Shown piece by piece: positions 1 to 12,709 of a stretch of DNA of 48,664 nucleotides (positions are counted from its first letter, which is position 1; each line of letters starts with the position of its first letter). Position numbers and translations under genes: made by a program. The stretch spans positions 1-48,664 of the forward strand of contig NZ_FRCH01000007.1 of the NCBI RefSeq assembly GCF_900142825.1. The letters run 5' to 3'. Under the pieces are notes generated by a model. It saw only the letters and a program-made list of their open reading frames with translations. It had not been told where the DNA came from and did no database searches. This stretch comes from Rhodanobacter sp. OK091 (GTDB taxonomy: Bacteria > Pseudomonadota > Gammaproteobacteria > Xanthomonadales > Rhodanobacteraceae).

Positions 1-29
1 CATGCAAGAGTAGGTCACCGCCAGGGGCT
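1..29 (+). rRNA. rrf: 5S rRNA, 3' end only
   Basis: The first ~29 bases match the conserved 3' end of bacterial 5S rRNA: a CATGC-AGAGTAGG block followed by CGCCAGG, the closing strand of the terminal helix. The rest of the gene lies left of the window. An intrinsic terminator follows directly, as expected at the end of an rrn operon, so the window starts just after an rRNA operon. The exact mature 3' end cannot be fixed from the fragment. Confidence 0.85.
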
Positions 30-40
30 TTATCCCTAAA

Positions 41-70
41 AACCTCCACCCGAAACGGTGGGGGTTTTTT
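41..70 (+). terminator. Intrinsic terminator of the rRNA operon
   Basis: AACCTCCACC pairs with GGTGGGGGTT (one T-G wobble) around a CGAAAC loop, followed by a T6 run. It sits right after the 5S fragment. Between about 80 and 287 I see no gene; only a TAAAAT box at 253-258 could serve as a -10 for the next gene, without a convincing -35. Confidence 0.85.
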
Positions 71-287
71 CTTGTCTGGACGACGGCGGCGACGAGCGCC
101 GAGCGCGACGACTTGGTCCACTGCCAGAGGCTTGAGCACGCTCAGTTCCCAATCGAACCATGATCACGTCGGCCTTCGTATGCGCCTGCCGAGGTAACGG
201 CGAAGATATTGCGATGATGACTCGCGTTAACGAAAGTTTTTGCGACGTTCGCTAAAATCGGCCGTATCCCCCCCATCACAAACACGA

Positions 288-2457
<2,170 letters not shown>

Positions 2458-2464
2458 TACGAAC

Positions 2465-2488
2465 GAGGCTCCCGTCGTAGGGAGCCTC
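2465..2488. terminator. Hairpin between convergent glpK and kinase gene
   Basis: GAGGCTCCC and GGGAGCCTC form a perfect 9-bp stem with a 6-nt loop in the 55-bp gap between the convergent stop codons. There is no clear T-run on either side, so it may be a weak bidirectional terminator or only an RNA-stabilising hairpin. Confidence 0.55.
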
Positions 2489-2512
2489 GCGGTCCAGTCG
2501 CTGGCGCGACGG

Positions 2513-3448
2513 TCAATCCAGCGCGTAACCGAACTGGTCGAGGAATTCCGCCGCAAACTCGGGGTAGCTGAAGCGCTGGTTCTGCGTGCCGGGATGTTCG
2601 ACTTTCAGCGCGCCCATCAGCGACGCCATGCGGCCGACCGTCGGCCAGTCTTTGTTGCCCATGATGCCGAAGATCATGCCGGCACGATACGCGTCGCCGC
2701 AGCCGGTCGGATCCACGATCTGGCGTTCGCGTGCCGGCGGGATGTGGTGGGTCTCGCCGTCGACGTGGATGATCGAGCCGCGTGGCCCCTGGGTCACGAC
2801 ATACGCGGTCACCTTAGCGGCGATCTCGGCGGCGCTCCAGCCGGTCCGCGTCTGCAGCAGCTGCGACTCGTAGTCGTTGACGATCACATAGGTCGACTTG
2901 GCGATCATCGAGCGGAATTCGTCGCCGCTGAACAACGGCATCGCCTGGCCCGGATCGAAGATGAAGGGCACGCCGCGCTCGGCGAACTCGTCCACGTGCT
3001 GCAGCATCGCTTCGCGGCCGTCGGGCGCAACGATCGCGATGTCGATCTGCGGGATGTCGCGCACGTGGTTTTCCTGTGCACTGGACATCGCGCCCGGATG
3101 GAAGGCGGTGATCTGATTGTTGTCCAGGTCGGTGGTGATGAAGCATTGCGGCGTGAACTGGTCGTCGAACTCGCGCACGCAATCGAGCCGGATGCCGCAC
3201 TGCTCCAGGTGCTTGCGATACGGCGCGAAATCCTGGCCCACGGCAGCCACCGGCAGCGGATCGCCGCCGAGCAGCTTGAGGTTGTAGGCGATATTGCCGG
3301 CACAGCCGCCGAATTCGCGACGCATCCGCGGGACCAGAAACGACACGTTCAGAATATGCATCTGATCGGGCAGGATATGATTCTTGAACTGGTCCTGGAA
3401 CACCATGATGGTGTCGTAGGCCAGCGATCCGCAGATGACGGCAGGCAT
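2513..3448 (-). CDS. PfkB-family carbohydrate/nucleoside kinase
   Basis: A 311-residue cytosolic kinase of the ribokinase (PfkB) superfamily. The N-terminal 'GGCAGNIAYNLKLLGG' is the PfkB substrate/lid region and the C-terminal 'DPTGCGDAYRAGMIFG' is the ATP/anion-hole signature with the catalytic Asp. The whole-length pattern resembles adenosine-kinase-like members (AdoK type), but the substrate cannot be read from the sequence. I start at ATG 3448 ('MPAVICGSLAYD'), where homology-like sequence begins; the frame remains open upstream to 3670 but that part is arginine-rich and unlike the family. It is divergent from mreB; the ~275-bp gap holds the mreB promoter. Confidence 0.88.
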   Translation of the reverse strand: MPAVICGSLAYDTIMVFQDQFKNHILPDQMHILNVSFLVPRMRREFGGCAGNIAYNLKLLGGDPLPVAAVGQDFAPYRKHLEQCGIRLDCVREFDDQFTPQCFITTDLDNNQITAFHPGAMSSAQENHVRDIPQIDIAIVAPDGREAMLQHVDEFAERGVPFIFDPGQAMPLFSGDEFRSMIAKSTYVIVNDYESQLLQTRTGWSAAEIAAKVTAYVVTQGPRGSIIHVDGETHHIPPARERQIVDPTGCGDAYRAGMIFGIMGNKDWPTVGRMASLMGALKVEHPGTQNQRFSYPEFAAEFLDQFGYALD

Positions 3449-3653
3449 GATGTGCGGGAGTCCCCAGGCAAGGTGGCAAGGCCGCGCGTGCCCTGATCGG
3501 CGATGGCCGAACCGGAATGCTGCGGTCAAAGGGTGGAATCGTACCGCCATATGTCCGCGTTGGCGACTTCCTGCCGGCATGCACAGCTCACTTCGAGGCG
3601 CAGGAAATGTGCTTAGGGCAGTGTTGTGAAAGGATTTCTTAACGTTATTGTCC

Positions 3654-4770
<1,117 letters not shown>

Positions 4771-4792
4771 CCCACGCTAATCAGGGGCGGCC

Positions 4793-5770
4793 ATGGCGCG
4801 CACGCGCGACGAATCCTCGCCTCTGTTCGCCGGCAATGCGGCCGGCACGCTGCGGCTGATTGTCTATCTCGCATTGGCCGTAGTGCTGATGGTGCTCGAC
4901 CATCGCAACGGCTGGCTGTGGCACCTGCGCTACGGCGCGTCCGCAGTGGTGGAGCCGGTGTATCGGCTGGCCGGTTTGCCGGCCGAAGGCATACGCACCA
5001 TGAGCGTGGCGTTTGCCGATCGCCAGCGGCTGACCGAGCAGAATCAGCGGCTGCGCGAAGATCTGCTGCTGGCCAACGCCAAATTGAACCGAATGGCCGC
5101 GGTCGCCGAACAGAATCAGCGCCTGAAGGAATTGCTCGATACCCAGCACAGCCTGGAGCTCAACGTGCAACTGGCGCGCGTGATCGGCGTGGATCTGGGT
5201 GCTTACCGATACCGGCTGACCTTGAACATGGGTGCCCGCGACGGCGTCAAGCCGGGGCAACCGGTGATCGACGCGCATGGCGTGATGGGTCAGGTGAAGG
5301 AGGTGCTGCCGACGACGTCGGTGGTGATGCTGATCACCGATCCGGCGCACGCCATTCCGGTGGTGATCGAGCGCTCGGGTTTGCGCACCGTGGCTTACGG
5401 CTCGCGCGATGGCGATCAGCTCGCGTTGCCCAATATTCCCCTGGCAACCGATGTGCGCGCAGGCGACAAGCTGCTTACCTCCGGCCTCGGCGGGCGTTTT
5501 CCGCCGGGCTTCCCGGTGGGCGAGATCGTTTCGGTGGCGCCGGCAGCCACCGGCATGTTCCAAGTAGCGCTGGCGCGGCCGGCGGCGGATATCGACCGCA
5601 GCGAGGACGTGTTGCTTCTGCACGATCAGGCCGAGCCGGATGGACCGCCAGCGCTGGTGAAACCGATGGGCCCACCCCGCGAGCTGATGTCGAACGGAAC
5701 CGCGGCGCCGGCGACAACCTCGACCGTCCGGTCGGCGACAACGCCGGCCTCCGGCGAGGTGCCGCGATGA
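4793..5770 (+). CDS. mreC: Rod-shape-determining protein MreC
   Basis: Bitopic inner-membrane protein that links MreB to periplasmic PBP2 and activates it. Of 325 residues, ~20-40 form the single membrane helix, ~75-115 a coiled coil ('QRLTEQNQRLREDLLLANAKL'-type heptads), and ~120-275 the double beta-barrel core with 'INMGARDGVKPGQPV'-like sequence (here 'LNMGARDGVKPGQPVI'). The last ~45 residues are Pro/Ala/Thr-rich, a variable tail. It lies 22 bp after mreB and its TGA overlaps the mreD ATG (ATGA), suggesting translational coupling. Confidence 0.95.
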   Translation: MARTRDESSPLFAGNAAGTLRLIVYLALAVVLMVLDHRNGWLWHLRYGASAVVEPVYRLAGLPAEGIRTMSVAFADRQRLTEQNQRLREDLLLANAKLNRMAAVAEQNQRLKELLDTQHSLELNVQLARVIGVDLGAYRYRLTLNMGARDGVKPGQPVIDAHGVMGQVKEVLPTTSVVMLITDPAHAIPVVIERSGLRTVAYGSRDGDQLALPNIPLATDVRAGDKLLTSGLGGRFPPGFPVGEIVSVAPAATGMFQVALARPAADIDRSEDVLLLHDQAEPDGPPALVKPMGPPRELMSNGTAAPATTSTVRSATTPASGEVPR

Positions 5771-6252
5771 ACAAGCAGCGTCTGAGCCTGTGGTGGTTCA
5801 TCGGCACGCTGGCGTTTGCGCTGGTCTCGATGCTGGTGCCGCTGCCCGGTGTACTGGAGCCGTTCAAGCCGTACTGGCCGGCACTGATCCTGCTGTACTG
5901 GTCGCTGGAGTCGGAGGACCGGGTCAATCTGGGTCTGGCCTTCATGGTGGGACTGGGCGCGGATCTGCTCAACGGCGTGGTGCTTGGCGAACAGGCCTTG
6001 CGCCTGTGCGCACTGGTCTTCATCGCGCTGCGCTTTCGTTCGCGGCTGCGTTTCTTCCCGATGTGGCAGCAGACCCTCGCGGTGCTGGCGTTGTTGTTGA
6101 ACGACCGCATCCTGGTACTGATCGTGCGCGTGCTGGCCGGCGCGTCGCTGCCGCCGGCCAGCTGGTGGATCGCGCCGTTCGTCGGTGCGGCGCTGTGGCC
6201 GTTCCTGTTCCTGCTGCTCGACGACCTGCGCGCACGTCTGCGGATTCAATAA
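5767..6252 (+). CDS. mreD: Rod-shape-determining protein MreD
   Basis: 161-residue polytopic inner-membrane component of the elongasome. Five to six hydrophobic segments alternate with short loops; 'YWPALILLYWSLESEDRVNLGLAF' and 'GLGADLLNGVVLGEQAL' are family-typical. ATG 5767 overlaps the mreC stop by 4 nt (ATGA). No separate promoter is visible, so expression probably depends on the upstream genes. mrdA follows after 16 bp. Confidence 0.93.
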   Translation: MNKQRLSLWWFIGTLAFALVSMLVPLPGVLEPFKPYWPALILLYWSLESEDRVNLGLAFMVGLGADLLNGVVLGEQALRLCALVFIALRFRSRLRFFPMWQQTLAVLALLLNDRILVLIVRVLAGASLPPASWWIAPFVGAALWPFLFLLLDDLRARLRIQ

Positions 6253-6268
6253 GACATGATCCAGTGAC

Positions 6269-8260
6269 ATGAAGATCCGGCGATCGATCAAGGACCCGCG
6301 CGGCGAAAGCGAATTGTTCCGGCGCCGCGCCGTGGTGGGTTTCGTGCTGCTTCTGCTCGGTCTCTGCCTGCTGGTCAGCCGTTACATGTCGCTGCAGGTG
6401 ACGCGCCACAATGAGTTTGTCTCCCGCTCGACCAGCAACAGCGTCAAGCCGCGGGTGATTCCTCCGGCCCGCGGATTGATCTACGACCGCAACGGCGTGA
6501 TGCTGGCCGACAACGTACCCGCGTTCCGGCTCGAAGTGGTGCCCGAGCAGGTCAAGGACATGCCGGCCCTGCTGGTCGAGCTGGGCAATGTGGTGCCGCT
6601 GGGTCAGGACGATCTGGACGCGTTCAAGAAGCAGCTCACGCAGAGCCGGCGCTTCGACAGCGTGCCGTTGAAGATGCGCCTGACCGAAGACGAGATCGCC
6701 CGCTTCGCGGTGAACCGCTGGCGTTTTCCCGGTGTGGATGTAGTGCCTTACCTGACCCGGCGTTATCCGCTGGGTGGACTGTTCGCGCATGTGGTGGGTT
6801 ATGTCAGCCGCATCGACGCCGACGACCTCGACCGACTTGATCCGGCGCGTTACAAAGGCACCAGCCATGTCGGTCGCAGCGGCATCGAGCGATCTTACGA
6901 GGATGTGCTGCACGGCACCCCGGGCTACGAACTGGTGGAAGTCAATGCCGATGGGCGTACCCAGCGCGTATTGCAGACGTACCCGCCCATACCTGGCAAG
7001 AATCTGTACTTGAGCGTCGATGTGCGTATGCAGAAGGCTGCCGAAGCGGCCTTCGCCGGTCGACCGGGCGCCGCCGTGGCGATCGATCCGCGCAACGGCC
7101 AGGTACTGGCGATGGTCAGCGTGCCCACGTTCGATCCCAATCTGTTCGTCAACGGCATCAGTCAGGCCGACTACAGCGGGTTGACCAACGATCCGGCCAA
7201 ACCGCTGGTCAACCGCGTGCTGAAGGGCGTCTATCCGCCCGGTTCCACCGTGAAGCCGTTTCTCGCGTTGGGCGGACTCGAGTACGGCATACGTCGGCCA
7301 GGGGATACGGTGCTGTCCACGGGTCAGTTCTGTCTGCCCGGACAGACGCGCTGTTATCGCGACGATGACCGCGGCGGCAATGGCGTGGTCGACATGGTGC
7401 GTGCCATCGAGAAATCGACCAACACCTACTTCTACAAGCTGGCGCTCGATCTGGGCATCGACCGGTTGAGCGCCTGGATGAGCCGCTTCAGCTTCGGCGG
7501 CAAGACCGGCATCGATCTGCTCGGCGAGTCCGAAGGTGTGCTGCCCTCGCGCGAGTGGAAGGCCAAGCACAGCAAGTTCGGCTGGTTTCCCGGCGAAACC
7601 GTGATCGCCGGTATCGGGCAGGGCTACTGGGCGGTGACTCCATTGCAGGTCGGCCATGCCGTGGCCACCTTCGCTGGACGCGGCGTGCCCTACCAGCCGA
7701 GGCTGGTGATGGCCACCAAGGCAGTCGCCGAAGCACAACCTCAACCACTGGCCAATCCGCCCTCAGGTCCCTCGCTGATCCGCAAAGCTTCTGACTGGGA
7801 TGTGATCAACGAAGGCATGCGGGCGGTGATTACCAGCGGTACCGGCAAGGATGCGAAGTTGAATGACGGCTTCCCGTATCTGATCGCCGGCAAGAGCGGT
7901 ACCGCCGAGCGTTTCTCGCGTAAGTCGGAGGCCTACGATACGAACAAGAACACGGCCTATCTGGCGACGCGCCATCGCGCATGGTTCGAAGCCTATACGC
8001 CTGCGGACGATCCGCAGATAGCCGCCGCTGTCCTCCTCGAATCAGGAGCATGGGGCGCCCTGGATGCAGGGCCGATCGTGCGCAAGATTTTTGATGCCTG
8101 GGTAGTCGCCAAGGGCGGCGTGCAACCGGTGGATACATCGCTGCCCAATCCGGCCACGTCGTCGCCGTCGCCGGGGAATCAAGCCGTGCCTGCCGAAGAC
8201 CTGCCGGCAGAGCCGTCCAGCAGCGACGAAGCGACCAGCAGCGACGGAGAGACGCCATGA
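6269..8260 (+). CDS. mrdA: Penicillin-binding protein 2 (elongasome transpeptidase)
   Basis: Class B PBP crosslinking peptidoglycan during elongation, working with RodA and MreC. 663 residues: membrane anchor ~25-45, pedestal/dimerisation domain ~60-240, transpeptidase ~260-620. Active-site motifs are visible: S326-T-V-K (SxxK), S383-T-N (SxN) and K542-S-G-T (KTG-type). The C-terminal ~45 residues are a Ser/Pro/Glu-rich tail beyond the catalytic domain. It overlaps rodA by 4 nt (ATGA), which keeps the transpeptidase and its glycosyltransferase partner tightly coupled. Confidence 0.97.
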   Translation: MKIRRSIKDPRGESELFRRRAVVGFVLLLLGLCLLVSRYMSLQVTRHNEFVSRSTSNSVKPRVIPPARGLIYDRNGVMLADNVPAFRLEVVPEQVKDMPALLVELGNVVPLGQDDLDAFKKQLTQSRRFDSVPLKMRLTEDEIARFAVNRWRFPGVDVVPYLTRRYPLGGLFAHVVGYVSRIDADDLDRLDPARYKGTSHVGRSGIERSYEDVLHGTPGYELVEVNADGRTQRVLQTYPPIPGKNLYLSVDVRMQKAAEAAFAGRPGAAVAIDPRNGQVLAMVSVPTFDPNLFVNGISQADYSGLTNDPAKPLVNRVLKGVYPPGSTVKPFLALGGLEYGIRRPGDTVLSTGQFCLPGQTRCYRDDDRGGNGVVDMVRAIEKSTNTYFYKLALDLGIDRLSAWMSRFSFGGKTGIDLLGESEGVLPSREWKAKHSKFGWFPGETVIAGIGQGYWAVTPLQVGHAVATFAGRGVPYQPRLVMATKAVAEAQPQPLANPPSGPSLIRKASDWDVINEGMRAVITSGTGKDAKLNDGFPYLIAGKSGTAERFSRKSEAYDTNKNTAYLATRHRAWFEAYTPADDPQIAAAVLLESGAWGALDAGPIVRKIFDAWVVAKGGVQPVDTSLPNPATSSPSPGNQAVPAEDLPAEPSSSDEATSSDGETP

Positions 8261-9372
8261 TCGGGGCCATGCAAGTGCGTCTGCGCCGCTTCCTGCGCCG
8301 CATCATGACCCGGCCGCGGATCGACCTTCCGCTGGCCCTCGGCTTGTTCGCGCTGGCGACGGTCGGCCTGATCACGCTGTACAGCGCCGGCGACGAAAGT
8401 CTCGCGCTGGTCGGCGGCCAGGCCGCGCGCTTCGTGCTGGGCGGCGTGCTGTTGCTGCTGATTTCGCGCATCCCGCCATCGACGTTGCGCAACTGGACGC
8501 CATGGCTCTATGCCGGCAGCACCCTGTTGCTGGTGGTGGTGGCGGTACTGGGCGAAGGCCGCGGTGCGAGCCGCTGGCTGAACCTGGGCGTGATGCGTTT
8601 TCAGCCGTCCGAACTGCTCAAGCTGACGATGCCGATGATGGTCGCCTGGTACCTGCATCCGCGCCAGTTGCCGCCGGGCTGGAAGGACATCGCCGTGGTC
8701 GGCCTGCTGATCGCGATACCGGCAGCGCTGATCGCCAAACAGCCGGATCTCGGTACGGCGCTGCTGGTGAGCGCCGCCGGTGCGTTCGCGCTGTTCCTGT
8801 CCGGCATGGCGTGGTGGCGGATCGGCGTGCTGATCGGCGCGGTCGGCGGCATGATTCCGGTAGGCTGGCACTTCCTGCATCAATATCAGCGCGATCGCGT
8901 GCTGACCTTGCTCAATCCGGAATCCGATCCGCTCGGCAACGGCTGGCACATCATCCAGTCGCAAATAGCCGTGGGTTCGGGCGGCATCTTCGGCAAGGGC
9001 TGGCAGCACAGCACGCAGTCGCGGCTGGATTTCCTGCCCGAACACACCACCGACTTCATCTTCGCGGTGTTTTCCGAGGAGTTCGGGCTGGTCGGCGTAT
9101 GCGCGTTGTTCGTGCTGTATGCGTTCATCATCGGCCGCTGCCTGTGGATCGCGATGGAGGCGCGCGACACTTACTCGCGTCTGCTTGCCGGCGCGATCGG
9201 CATGAGCTTCTTCGTCTACGTGTTCGTCAACGGCGGCATGGTCGCCGGCATGCTGCCGGTGGTCGGCGTGCCGATGCCGATGGTCAGTTACGGCGGCACT
9301 TCGGCGGTGTCGCTGCTGGTCGGTTTCGGTGTATTGATGTCGATCCACGCCAATCGCAAGACGCACCTGTGA
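8257..9372 (+). CDS. rodA: SEDS peptidoglycan glycosyltransferase RodA
   Basis: Polytopic SEDS-family enzyme polymerising lipid II for lateral wall growth with PBP2. 371 residues, about ten hydrophobic helices. Landmarks are 'RFQPSELLKL', 'KQPDLGTALLV', the extracellular 'LNPESDPLGNGWHIIQSQIA' loop, 'EHTTDFIFAVFSEEFGL' and the C-terminal 'PMPMVSYGGTSAV'. The start overlaps mrdA by 4 nt. MRDB is the alternative name. An in-frame second Met at residue 5 exists but the first ATG gives the coupled overlap. Confidence 0.97.
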   Translation: MIGAMQVRLRRFLRRIMTRPRIDLPLALGLFALATVGLITLYSAGDESLALVGGQAARFVLGGVLLLLISRIPPSTLRNWTPWLYAGSTLLLVVVAVLGEGRGASRWLNLGVMRFQPSELLKLTMPMMVAWYLHPRQLPPGWKDIAVVGLLIAIPAALIAKQPDLGTALLVSAAGAFALFLSGMAWWRIGVLIGAVGGMIPVGWHFLHQYQRDRVLTLLNPESDPLGNGWHIIQSQIAVGSGGIFGKGWQHSTQSRLDFLPEHTTDFIFAVFSEEFGLVGVCALFVLYAFIIGRCLWIAMEARDTYSRLLAGAIGMSFFVYVFVNGGMVAGMLPVVGVPMPMVSYGGTSAVSLLVGFGVLMSIHANRKTHL

Positions 9373-9467
9373 ACACAGCCAGTGCGTTGCCCGCGTGCGG
9401 CCCGAAGTTGCCCCGGCGTGCGTGTTAGGCTTTCGATGACATCGTTTTCTGCGAGCGAAGCCTGCAC

Positions 9468-10472
9468 ATGACAGCCACTCCTGCGCCGCGCGCGGCCTGT
9501 TTTCTCGCCATCCTCAGCCTGTTCGGGGTGGCTGTGCCGGCGCTGGCGGCGACCCATCCCGGTCAGGCTGAGCTGGTGCGCGAGGTGGCGAGCGAGACCG
9601 GCAAAGACCCGCAGGCGCTGAACAGGTTGCTCGACGGCGCGAAGATGCAGCAAAGCATCCTCGATGCGATCAGTCGTCCGGCCGAGAGCAAGCCGTGGAA
9701 GGATTACCGGCCGATCTTCATGACCGACAAGCGCATCAGCGATGGCATCGCGTTCTACCGCGAGCATCGCGCGATGTTGGAGCAGATCGGCAAGCAGTAC
9801 GGCGTGGCGCCGCAGTACATCGTGGCCATCGTCGGCGTGGAAACCAATTACGGCCGCATCACCGGCAAGTACAAGGTGCTCGACGCGCTGGTCACGCTGG
9901 GTTTGTACTACCCGCCGCGGGCCAAGTTCTTCCGCGAGCAGCTGAAGGAGCTGCTGGAAATGCCAGACAACCATCTGGCCGGGCCGGTCGATACGCTCAC
10001 CGGCTCGTATGCCGGTGCGCAGGGCTGGGGCCAGTTCATGCCCACCAGCATCCGCGACTTCGCGGTGGACGCCGATCAGGACGGCCACATCGACCTGCAG
10101 AATTCGCTGCCGGATATCTTCGCCAGCGTGGCGAACTACTTCGCGAAGCACGGCTGGATCAGCGCCGATCCGGTGGCGGCGCGGGCGCAGCCGGATGCCG
10201 CGGCGCGACCGATCGCGGTGGAGGACACCACACCGCAATGGCCGCTGGAGCAGCTCGAGGCGTGGGGCTATGCGCCGCTGCAACCGCTGTCGCCGGCGCA
10301 ACCCAGCAGCTTGCAGACGCTGGAAGGCCCGAACGGTCCGGAGTACTGGTTTACCTTCCAGAATTTCTATGTGATCACCCGCTACAACCGCAGTCCGCTC
10401 TATGCGATGGCGGTCGATCAGCTGGCGGGCGCCATCGCCGCCGGCGTGGCCCAGGCGGACGCTGCACCATGA
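9468..10472 (+). CDS. mltB: Lytic transglycosylase MltB
   Basis: Exported lytic murein transglycosylase cleaving glycan strands to 1,6-anhydroMurNAc ends. 334 residues with a cleavable signal peptide (cleavage near 'ALA-AT', residue ~27); there is no lipobox, so this copy is probably soluble or loosely attached, unlike E. coli MltB. 'IVGVETNYGR' carries the catalytic Glu, and 'GSYAGAQGWGQFMPTS' and 'DLQNSLPDIFASVANYF' are family blocks. It lies 95 bp after rodA and overlaps rlpA by 4 nt, in a block devoted to wall growth. Confidence 0.95.
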   Translation: MTATPAPRAACFLAILSLFGVAVPALAATHPGQAELVREVASETGKDPQALNRLLDGAKMQQSILDAISRPAESKPWKDYRPIFMTDKRISDGIAFYREHRAMLEQIGKQYGVAPQYIVAIVGVETNYGRITGKYKVLDALVTLGLYYPPRAKFFREQLKELLEMPDNHLAGPVDTLTGSYAGAQGWGQFMPTSIRDFAVDADQDGHIDLQNSLPDIFASVANYFAKHGWISADPVAARAQPDAAARPIAVEDTTPQWPLEQLEAWGYAPLQPLSPAQPSSLQTLEGPNGPEYWFTFQNFYVITRYNRSPLYAMAVDQLAGAIAAGVAQADAAP

Positions 10473-11380
10473 GGCTGCCGGGGGCGGCGGTATTGCTGCT
10501 GGCCATGATGTTGCTGCTGACTGGCTGCGGCGGTGCGAGGACGAAGCCTTATCATGGCGCCAGCGATCGGCAGCGGCCGAGCCGGGCAGGAACCGCCGCG
10601 GGCAGCGACAGTTTTCGCGACGACCTCAGCAGGTCGCAGGACAGCCGCTATCGCGACGGCAGCGACAGCGTGCCGGACGACGTGCCGGATGTGAGCAAGC
10701 TGATCGAACCGGTGCCGAAGGTCGAACCGCGTTCGCTGTACGGCAACAAGTCGCCGTATACCGTGCTGGGGCACACGTACAACGTGCTGCCCAGCGCGCG
10801 CGACTACGACGAGCGCGGCATCGCCTCGTTCTACGGCAACAAGTTCCACGGCTACAAGACCTCCAGCCTGGAAACCTACGACATGTACGGGTTCAGCGCC
10901 GCCAGCACCACGCTGCCGCTGCCCAGCTATGCGCGCGTCACCAATCTCGAGAACGGCAAGAGCGTGATCGTGCGGGTCAACGATCGCGGCCCGTTCCACC
11001 AGAACCGGGTGATTGACCTTTCCTACGCGGCCGCCGTGAAAATCGGCATCTGGCCCAAAGGCACCGGGCTGGTCGAGGTGCGTGGCATCGATCCGGGAAA
11101 TTCTACGCAGGAACTGCCGCCGCCGGCTGTGGTCACATCCCAACACCCTGGCATCTACCTGCAAGTGGGCGCGTTCTCGGATGCGGACAATGCCGAGCGG
11201 CTCGCCCAGCGCCTGCGCCAGGCCAATCTCGGCGACGTGCAGGTGATGGACGCCGACGTCAACGGCCGCCGCGTGCGGCGGGTGCGGGTCGGGCCGCTGG
11301 CCGATGTGGATCGCGCCGACCAGGTCAGCGCCCGGATCGAAGGCATGGGTCTGCCGCGGCCTCAGGTCGCGGTAGACTGA
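10469..11380 (+). CDS. rlpA: RlpA, septal-ring lipoprotein / lytic transglycosylase
   Basis: Outer-membrane-directed lipoprotein of 303 residues. The lipobox LLTGC places the lipidated Cys near residue 20. A disordered Ser/Asp/Arg-rich linker is followed by the double-psi beta-barrel (residues ~105-200; 'GIASFYGNKFHGYKTSSLE', 'RVNDRGPF', 'IDLSYAAA') and a C-terminal SPOR domain (~225-300; 'YLQVGAFSDADNAERLAQRL') that binds denuded glycan at septa. In Pseudomonas the family cleaves naked glycan strands. Start ATG 10469 overlaps the mltB stop. It stands between mltB and dacA, as in many gammaproteobacteria. Confidence 0.95.
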   Translation: MRLPGAAVLLLAMMLLLTGCGGARTKPYHGASDRQRPSRAGTAAGSDSFRDDLSRSQDSRYRDGSDSVPDDVPDVSKLIEPVPKVEPRSLYGNKSPYTVLGHTYNVLPSARDYDERGIASFYGNKFHGYKTSSLETYDMYGFSAASTTLPLPSYARVTNLENGKSVIVRVNDRGPFHQNRVIDLSYAAAVKIGIWPKGTGLVEVRGIDPGNSTQELPPPAVVTSQHPGIYLQVGAFSDADNAERLAQRLRQANLGDVQVMDADVNGRRVRRVRVGPLADVDRADQVSARIEGMGLPRPQVAVD

Positions 11381-11455
11381 GCAGGATTTGCGTACCCCTT
11401 TTAATCACGTCGGCACCCGCGATGCCGATATTCAGAGACTGGACAGAACAACCCG

Positions 11456-12709
11456 ATGAATTTCCTCCGCCGTAGCTTGATTCCGTTCGCCGCCGCCGTG
11501 TTGCTGGTCGGTGTTGCCGTCGCCCAGACACCGCCGCGTCCGTCGCCGGTGCCGCGCCCGGTGGTGCCTGACGCACCGGTGCCGCCGCCGCCGGATGTCG
11601 ACGGCAAGAGCTGGGTGCTGATGGATTACGCCACCGGACAAATCCTCGCCAGCAAGGAGCCGGACCTGCGCGTGGAGCCCGCCTCCATCACCAAGATCAT
11701 GACCGACTACGTGGTCTCGGCCGAGGTCGCCAACGGCAAGGTCCACATGACCGATCCGGTCACCATCACCGAGAATGCGTGGCGCGGCGGCGGTGCGGGC
11801 ACCGACGGTTCCACCAGCTTCCTCAAGCTCAACAGCCAGGTGCCGCTGAAGGATCTGCTGTACGGCCTGATCATCCAGTCCGGCAACGACGCCGCGATCG
11901 CGTTGGCCGAGCACACCGCGGGTTCCGAGCAGGCCTTCGCCGGCTTGATGAACGCGTATGCCAAGCAGCTCGGCATGGTGAACTCGAACTTCGAGAACGC
12001 TTCCGGCTACCCGATCGCGAACCACTACACCACCGCCCATGACGTGGCGATGCTGTCGCGCGCGCTGATCCAGGATTTTCCCGAGGACTACGCGATCTCC
12101 GCGATAAAGGAGTTCGAGTGGAACGGGATCAAGCAGCACAACCGCAACACCTTGCTGTGGCGCGACCCCAGCGTGGACGGTATCAAGACCGGTCACACCG
12201 CTGGCGCCGGCTATTGCCTGGCTGCCTCGGCCAAGCAGGGCGAGGCGCGCATGATCGCGATCGTGATGGGCGCCAGCAGCGAGAAGGCGCGTGCCGATTC
12301 GGCGATGGCGCTGCTCAGCTACGGCTTCCGTTTCTACGAGACTCACAAGCTGTACGACAACAGCAAGCCGCTGGCCACGCCGCGGCTGTGGAAAGGCGCG
12401 ACGAACCAGTTGCCGCTGGGTGTCGCCGACAATGTGCTGGTCACCGTCAAGCGCGGCCAATACGACCAGCTGAAAGCCACCATGGACATTCCGGCCACGC
12501 TGATCGCGCCGTTCAAGAAGGGTCAGCAGGTCGGTACGCTGCGCATCACGCTGGCTGGCCAGCCGGTGCAGAGCGTGCCGCTGATCGCCATGAACGACGC
12601 GCCGCAGGGCGGCTTCTTCTCGCGCCTGTGGGACAGCATCATGCTGTGGTTCCACGGCGACAAGAAGGCCGCTGCGGAGGCGCCGGCCAAGAGTACGGAC
12701 GCGAAGTAA
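11456..12709 (+). CDS. dacA: D-alanyl-D-alanine carboxypeptidase (PBP5/6 type)
   Basis: Periplasmic enzyme trimming the terminal D-Ala of pentapeptides. 417 residues: signal peptide ~1-24 (cleavage near 'AVA-QT'), Pro-rich linker, S11 peptidase domain with S77-I-T-K, S142-G-N and K244-T-G, then the PBP5 C-terminal beta-sandwich (~300-390). The end contains an amphipathic 'FFSRLWDSIMLWFHG' helix, the usual membrane anchor. The stop overlaps the ybeD start (TAATG). Confidence 0.97.
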   Translation: MNFLRRSLIPFAAAVLLVGVAVAQTPPRPSPVPRPVVPDAPVPPPPDVDGKSWVLMDYATGQILASKEPDLRVEPASITKIMTDYVVSAEVANGKVHMTDPVTITENAWRGGGAGTDGSTSFLKLNSQVPLKDLLYGLIIQSGNDAAIALAEHTAGSEQAFAGLMNAYAKQLGMVNSNFENASGYPIANHYTTAHDVAMLSRALIQDFPEDYAISAIKEFEWNGIKQHNRNTLLWRDPSVDGIKTGHTAGAGYCLAASAKQGEARMIAIVMGASSEKARADSAMALLSYGFRFYETHKLYDNSKPLATPRLWKGATNQLPLGVADNVLVTVKRGQYDQLKATMDIPATLIAPFKKGQQVGTLRITLAGQPVQSVPLIAMNDAPQGGFFSRLWDSIMLWFHGDKKAAAEAPAKSTDAK